Shown piece by piece: positions 6,864-9,043 of a stretch of 9,043 nt of DNA; positions within the stretch are counted from its first letter, which is position 1, and every line of letters begins with the position of its first letter. The notes under the pieces were generated by a model. The model was given only the letters and a program-made list of their open reading frames with translations, was not told the origin of the DNA and did no database searches. The position numbers were made by a program, and so were the translations under genes. Source of the DNA: Microbacteriaceae bacterium (lineage in GTDB: Bacteria > Actinomycetota > Actinomycetes > Actinomycetales > Microbacteriaceae); contig JAUZFY010000063.1 of the NCBI GenBank assembly GCA_030840185.1, forward strand, positions 1 to 9,043, given 5' to 3'.

Positions 6864-6902
6864 ATGTCGCACACGATTGCCGCCGGCACTGCCTCTGCTT
6901 AG
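6864..6902 (+). other. Possible 12-codon upstream ORF and weak attenuator-like hairpin in the metY leader
   Basis: ATG 6864 opens a short frame encoding MSHTIAAGTASA and ending at TAG 6900-6902. The stop lies in GCCTCTGCTTAGGCTTTTT, where GCCT (6891-6894) can pair with AGGC (6901-6904) just before five T residues. GCCTC (6891-6895) could instead pair with GAGGC at 6914-6918. The shape recalls an attenuator, but the stem is only 4 bp, no ribosome site is evident for the short frame, and it has no Met (beyond the start) or Cys codons. Whether it is functional is doubtful. Confidence 0.2.
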
Positions 6903-6960
6903 GCTTTTTGCACGAGGCCGGCTAGCAGCAACGCGACGACTTTGCCAACCCGATAGAGCC

Positions 6961-6967
6961 AAGGAGA
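6961..6967 (+). promoter_or_regulatory. Strong ribosome binding site that fixes the metY start
   Basis: AAGGAGA lies 5 bases before ATG 6973. It decides the start, because the reading frame stays open upstream for 49 more codons back to ATG 6826. The upstream stretch reads as Arg/Leu/Pro-rich sequence unlike any MetY N-terminus, while the protein from 6973 begins as MetY proteins normally do. Confidence 0.8.
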
Positions 6968-6972
6968 AGATC

Positions 6973-8301
6973 ATGACTGACACCGCTTCGGACTGGAAGT
7001 TCGAGACCAAGCAGATTCACGCAGGCGCGGCACCCGACCCGGTGACGAACGCGAGGGCGACTCCGATCTACCAGACCACGTCCTACGTTTTCAACAGCTC
7101 CGAGCACGCGAAGAACCTGTTTGCTCTCGCCGAATTCGGCAACATCTACACCCGAATCCAGAACCCGACCCAGAACGTGGTCGAGGAGAGAATCGCGGCG
7201 CTCGAGGGCGGCACCGCGGCCCTGCTCGTGTCGTCGGGTCAGGCTGCCGAAACGATCGCCGTGCTCAACATCGCTCAGGCCGGTGACCACATCGTCTCGT
7301 CATCGTCCATCTACGGCGGCACCTACAACCTGTTCAAGTACACGCTCGCGAAGCTGGGCATCGAGACCACCTTCGTCGAGGACCAGGATGACGCCGACGA
7401 GTGGGCCCGCGCCGTCCGCCCGAACACCAAGCTGTTCTTTGCCGAGACCATCGGAAATCCGAAGATCAACATCCTCGACATCCGTAAGGTCGCTGACATC
7501 GCGCACCAGAACGGCGTGCCGCTCATCGTCGACAACACCATCGCGACGCCGTACCTCATTCGCCCGTTTGAGCACGGAGCCGACATCATCGTGCACTCCG
7601 CCACCAAGTTCCTCGGCGGCCACGGAGCGATCATCGGCGGAATCATCGTCGACGGCGGCAAGTTCGAATGGTCGAAGAACGTCGAGAAGTTCCCCGGACT
7701 CACCGAGCCCGACCCCTCCTACCACGGTGCGAGCTACACCACGGTTCTCGGCGACGGCATCGCCTACATCATCAAGGCACGAGTTCAGCTGCTCAGGGAC
7801 CTCGGCTCCTCCATCGCCCCGGCGAGCGCGTGGCAGCTCATTCAGGGCATCGAGACCCTGAGCTTGCGCGTCGAACGCCACACGCAGAATGCTCAGGCCG
7901 TCGCCGAGTGGCTCGAGGCCCACGAGGACGTCGCATCGGTCAACTACTCCGGTCTCCCATCGAGCCCGTGGTACGCCAAGGCCAACGAGTATGCGCCCAA
8001 GGGCGTCGGCGCCGTGCTGTCCTTCGAGCTCAAGGGAGGGGTGGACGCGGGCGCTGCTCTCGTCGACACCGTCTCGCTGTTCAGCCACCTCGCGAACATC
8101 GGGGACGTGCGGAGCCTCATCATCCACCCCGCATCCACGACCCACTCGCAGCTGACTCCTGAGCAGCAGCTCACCGCCGGGGTGACCCCTGGTCTCGTGC
8201 GGCTGTCGGTCGGACTTGAGAACATCGACGACATCATCGCCGACCTGCAGACCGGTTTCGACGCCGCGCGGGCGGTGTCGCGGGCGGCGCAGAACGCGTA
8301 G
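6973..8301 (+). CDS. metY: O-acetylhomoserine sulfhydrylase (aminocarboxypropyltransferase), 442 aa
   Basis: A PLP-dependent enzyme of the Cys/Met metabolism family that converts O-acetyl-L-homoserine and sulfide (or methanethiol) to homocysteine (or methionine) plus acetate, the direct-sulfhydrylation route; cytosolic, expected tetramer. Visible features are the N-terminal [31 protein letters not shown]59-x-R61 (phosphate contact from the neighbouring subunit), SSGQAA (88-93 region), Y114 (ring stacking), D187 (pyridine nitrogen), and the Schiff-base lysine K212 in [16 protein letters not shown]. The insert after the lysine ([22 protein letters not shown]) separates the longer MetY proteins from the shorter cystathionine gamma-synthase/MetZ group. 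The length is normal. The SPSYHG-like segment and [24 protein letters not shown] near the end are also typical of MetY. metX follows in the same direction after a 316-bp repeat-filled gap, supporting the pathway assignment. Confidence 0.95.
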   Translation: MTDTASDWKFETKQIHAGAAPDPVTNARATPIYQTTSYVFNSSEHAKNLFALAEFGNIYTRIQNPTQNVVEERIAALEGGTAALLVSSGQAAETIAVLNIAQAGDHIVSSSSIYGGTYNLFKYTLAKLGIETTFVEDQDDADEWARAVRPNTKLFFAETIGNPKINILDIRKVADIAHQNGVPLIVDNTIATPYLIRPFEHGADIIVHSATKFLGGHGAIIGGIIVDGGKFEWSKNVEKFPGLTEPDPSYHGASYTTVLGDGIAYIIKARVQLLRDLGSSIAPASAWQLIQGIETLSLRVERHTQNAQAVAEWLEAHEDVASVNYSGLPSSPWYAKANEYAPKGVGAVLSFELKGGVDAGAALVDTVSLFSHLANIGDVRSLIIHPASTTHSQLTPEQQLTAGVTPGLVRLSVGLENIDDIIADLQTGFDAARAVSRAAQNA

Positions 8302-8311
8302 CCGATCCCAC

Positions 8312-8355
8312 GGGTTGAGCAGGTGGCTCCCGTGGGTTGAGCAGGTGGCTCCCGT
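8312..8355 (+). repeat. Two perfect tandem 22-bp units
   Basis: Bases 8312-8333 and 8334-8355 are identical, each starting GGGTTGAGCAGGTGGCTCCC and ending GT. A third unit starts in phase at 8356 but leaves the pattern after GGGTTGAG and becomes the longer 36-bp type. Perfect identity points to a recent duplication. Confidence 0.9.
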
Positions 8356-8437
8356 GGGTTGAGTAGGTCGCGCAGCGACCGTATCGAAACCCGTCCCCCG
8401 CGGGTTGAGTAGGTCGCGCAGCGACCGTATCGAAACC
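8356..8437 (+). repeat. Two identical 36-bp units with an internal hairpin
   Basis: Bases 8356-8391 and 8402-8437 are identical and 46 bp apart, separated by 10 bases. Each has the perfect hairpin GGTCGC-GCA-GCGACC (8366-8380 and 8412-8426), framed by GGGTTGAGTA on the left and GTATCGAAACC on the right. These match the core of the family most closely. Confidence 0.9.
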
Positions 8438-8471
8438 GCACGGCAGTCGGTCTCGATACGCGTCCTCCTGC

Positions 8472-8560
8472 GTCGGGCGCTACTCGACCCACAGGAGCTT
8501 TCCTGTCGGGCGCTACTCGACCCACAGGAGTTTTCTCGTCGGGCGCTACCCAACCCACCG
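8472..8560 (-). repeat. Three inverted-orientation units with a 33-bp period
   Basis: Bases 8472-8497 and 8505-8530 are identical 26-bp stretches beginning GTCGGGCGCTACTCGACCC. A diverged third copy starts exactly 33 bases later at 8538 (GTCGGGCGCTACCCAACCC). Between the first two, ACAGGA-GCTT-TCCTGT (8491-8506) forms a perfect 6-bp hairpin. TTTTCT at 8531-8536 follows the second copy but is not directly behind a stem, so I do not call a terminator. Confidence 0.85.
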
Positions 8561-8602
8561 GGGCGCCGGCGTAACAATGCCTCGGCCGGTCAGCCGCCTT
8601 GA

Positions 8603-8610
8603 GATACTTG
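8603..8610 (+). promoter_or_regulatory. Possible -10 region of metX
   Basis: GATACTTG contains GATACT (four of six matches to TATAAT) ending 9 bases before ATG 8618; TACTTG would end 7 bases before it. No Shine-Dalgarno precedes the ATG (GGCAAGAC), so a leaderless or nearly leaderless transcript separate from metY is plausible. No clear -35 is visible. Inference only. Confidence 0.3.
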
Positions 8611-8617
8611 GCAAGAC

Positions 8618-9043
8618 ATGGATTGGCAAACACCCGAGGACACGGTCCCATCGAGCTTCGTTACCGAGGCCAATACGCGGGCCATCATCGGCAAGCCCCC
8701 GGTGACGGGAGCATGGCGCGAAGGTGACAATCCGGGTGATCGGCTCTTCGTCTCGATCGGCGCTCAGAGCTTCGAGCGCGGCGGGAGCATTCCCTCCGGG
8801 CGGATCGCGTACGAGACGTGGGGCGAACTTGACGCCGATCGCAGCAACGCGGTTCTTGTGCTTCACGCCCTCACCGGCGACAGCCACCTCATCGGCCCAC
8901 CGGCCCCGGGGCATCCGACTGCCGGCTGGTGGTCGGAGATTGTCGGTCCGGGCAAGTCGATCGACACGGACCGCTGGTTCGTCGTGGCCCCCAACATGCT
9001 TGGCGGGTGCCAGGGCAGCACCGGACCGGCCTCGCTCGCCCCC
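8618..9043 (+). CDS. metX: Homoserine O-acetyltransferase, first 142 codons (runs off right edge)
   Basis: An alpha/beta-hydrolase-fold enzyme that acetylates L-homoserine with acetyl-CoA, the first committed step of this methionine route; it supplies the substrate of the upstream metY product. The visible part starts MDWQTPEDTVPSSFVTEANT and includes the MetX pattern 'GGSIPSGRIAYETWGELDADRSNAVLVLHALTGDSHLIGP' (about residues 54-93), then GWWSEIVGPGKSIDTDRWFVV and NMLGGCQGSTGPASLAP, all hallmarks of the family. The nucleophile (GGSMGG-type motif), the rest of the catalytic triad and the C-terminus lie outside the window. The ATG at 8618 fits the usual start and no better one is seen. It is separated from metY by repeats, so it probably has its own promoter. 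Identification is secure. Confidence 0.93.
   Translation, partial: MDWQTPEDTVPSSFVTEANTRAIIGKPPVTGAWREGDNPGDRLFVSIGAQSFERGGSIPSGRIAYETWGELDADRSNAVLVLHALTGDSHLIGPPAPGHPTAGWWSEIVGPGKSIDTDRWFVVAPNMLGGCQGSTGPASLAP

Larger units (their letters stand above)
8311..8560. repeat. Repeat cluster filling the metY-metX gap, left half direct and right half inverted
   Basis: This accounts for most of the 316 bases (8302-8617) without a gene. The left half carries four copies of GGGTTGAG at 8312, 8334, 8356 and 8402 (spacings 22, 22 and 46). The right half carries the opposite orientation: GGTCTCGATACG at 8449-8460, then GCTACTCGACCC at 8479 and 8512 and GCTACCCAACCC at 8545 (spacing 33). The halves meet at about 8443, where 8426-8437 and 8449-8460 can pair over 12 positions with one mismatch around an 11-base loop. 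From general knowledge, related sequences are abundant between genes in Microbacteriaceae. Its effect is unknown; it could end metY transcription. No transposase and no T-rich rho-independent terminator are visible. Bases 8561-8617 hold nothing recognisable apart from a possible metX promoter. Confidence 0.85.

Noticed and set aside
6826..6972. N-terminal extension of MetY starting at ATG 6826
   Set aside because: The extension has no MetY-like sequence, ATG 6826 has no ribosome site, and a strong AAGGAGA precedes ATG 6973.
6826..6972. SAM riboswitch (SAM-I or SAM-IV) before metY
   Set aside because: I looked for the conserved core pieces of these classes and could not find them together. 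Only isolated GCCGGC and short stems are present. A covariance-model search would be decisive.
8311..8560. CRISPR-like array of regularly spaced repeats
   Set aside because: The units have different lengths and periods (22, 46 and 33), the orientation flips midway, the linkers are not unique spacers of constant length, and no cas gene is present.
7300..8577. Long minus-strand open frame opposite metY (425 codons)
   Set aside because: It is the mirror of metY codon bias in high-GC DNA. It is rich in Arg, Gly, Val and Asp, shows no recognisable domain, and metY is certain.
1..9043. tRNA, rRNA, integrase/transposase, phage, toxin-antitoxin or defence genes
   Set aside because: None was recognised on either strand; all substantial stretches are explained by the listed genes, the repeat cluster or short promoter regions.

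Overview
The window reads as ordinary chromosomal DNA from a high-GC Gram-positive actinobacterium, most likely a member of the Microbacteriaceae. This rests on the strong G/C bias at third codon positions, several GTG starts, starts with a TAnnnT -10 box a few bases upstream and no Shine-Dalgarno (leaderless style), and a repeat family with the core GGTCGCGCAGCGACC that I associate from general knowledge with Microbacteriaceae intergenic regions. I could not run a taxonomic search.

Layout. Bases 1-667 carry two minus-strand genes, a phosphoribosyltransferase followed by the N-terminus of uracil-DNA glycosylase (running off the left edge). Bases 668-807 are a divergent promoter region built around an 85-bp interrupted palindrome. 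A 14-helix MFS transporter follows on the plus strand (808-2241). Directly behind it is the decayed remnant of an M20-type amidohydrolase that has lost its N-terminus and most of its C-terminal half (about 2243-2740). A minus-strand short-chain dehydrogenase (2744-3526) converges on this remnant and is divergent from a plus-strand membrane acyltransferase (3576-4682).

Bases 4686-6811 hold a two-gene minus-strand operon: a PadR-family regulator whose stop codon overlaps the start of a DHA2-type (EmrB/QacA-like) efflux transporter. A perfect 14-bp palindrome sits on the start of padR. This looks like a self-regulated drug-sensor/pump pair.

Bases 6973-9043 hold the direct-sulfhydrylation branch of methionine synthesis: metY (O-acetylhomoserine sulfhydrylase) and the first 142 codons of metX (homoserine O-acetyltransferase). 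MetX makes the O-acetylhomoserine that MetY consumes. The two genes are separated by 316 bp filled by a repeat cluster whose left half is in one orientation and whose right half is inverted.

I see no mobile-element gene, CRISPR array, phage gene, toxin-antitoxin pair or defence system. The points most worth a second look are the 85-bp palindrome between two mirror-image promoters, the palindrome on the padR start, the metY-metX repeat cluster and the scar of the lost amidohydrolase.
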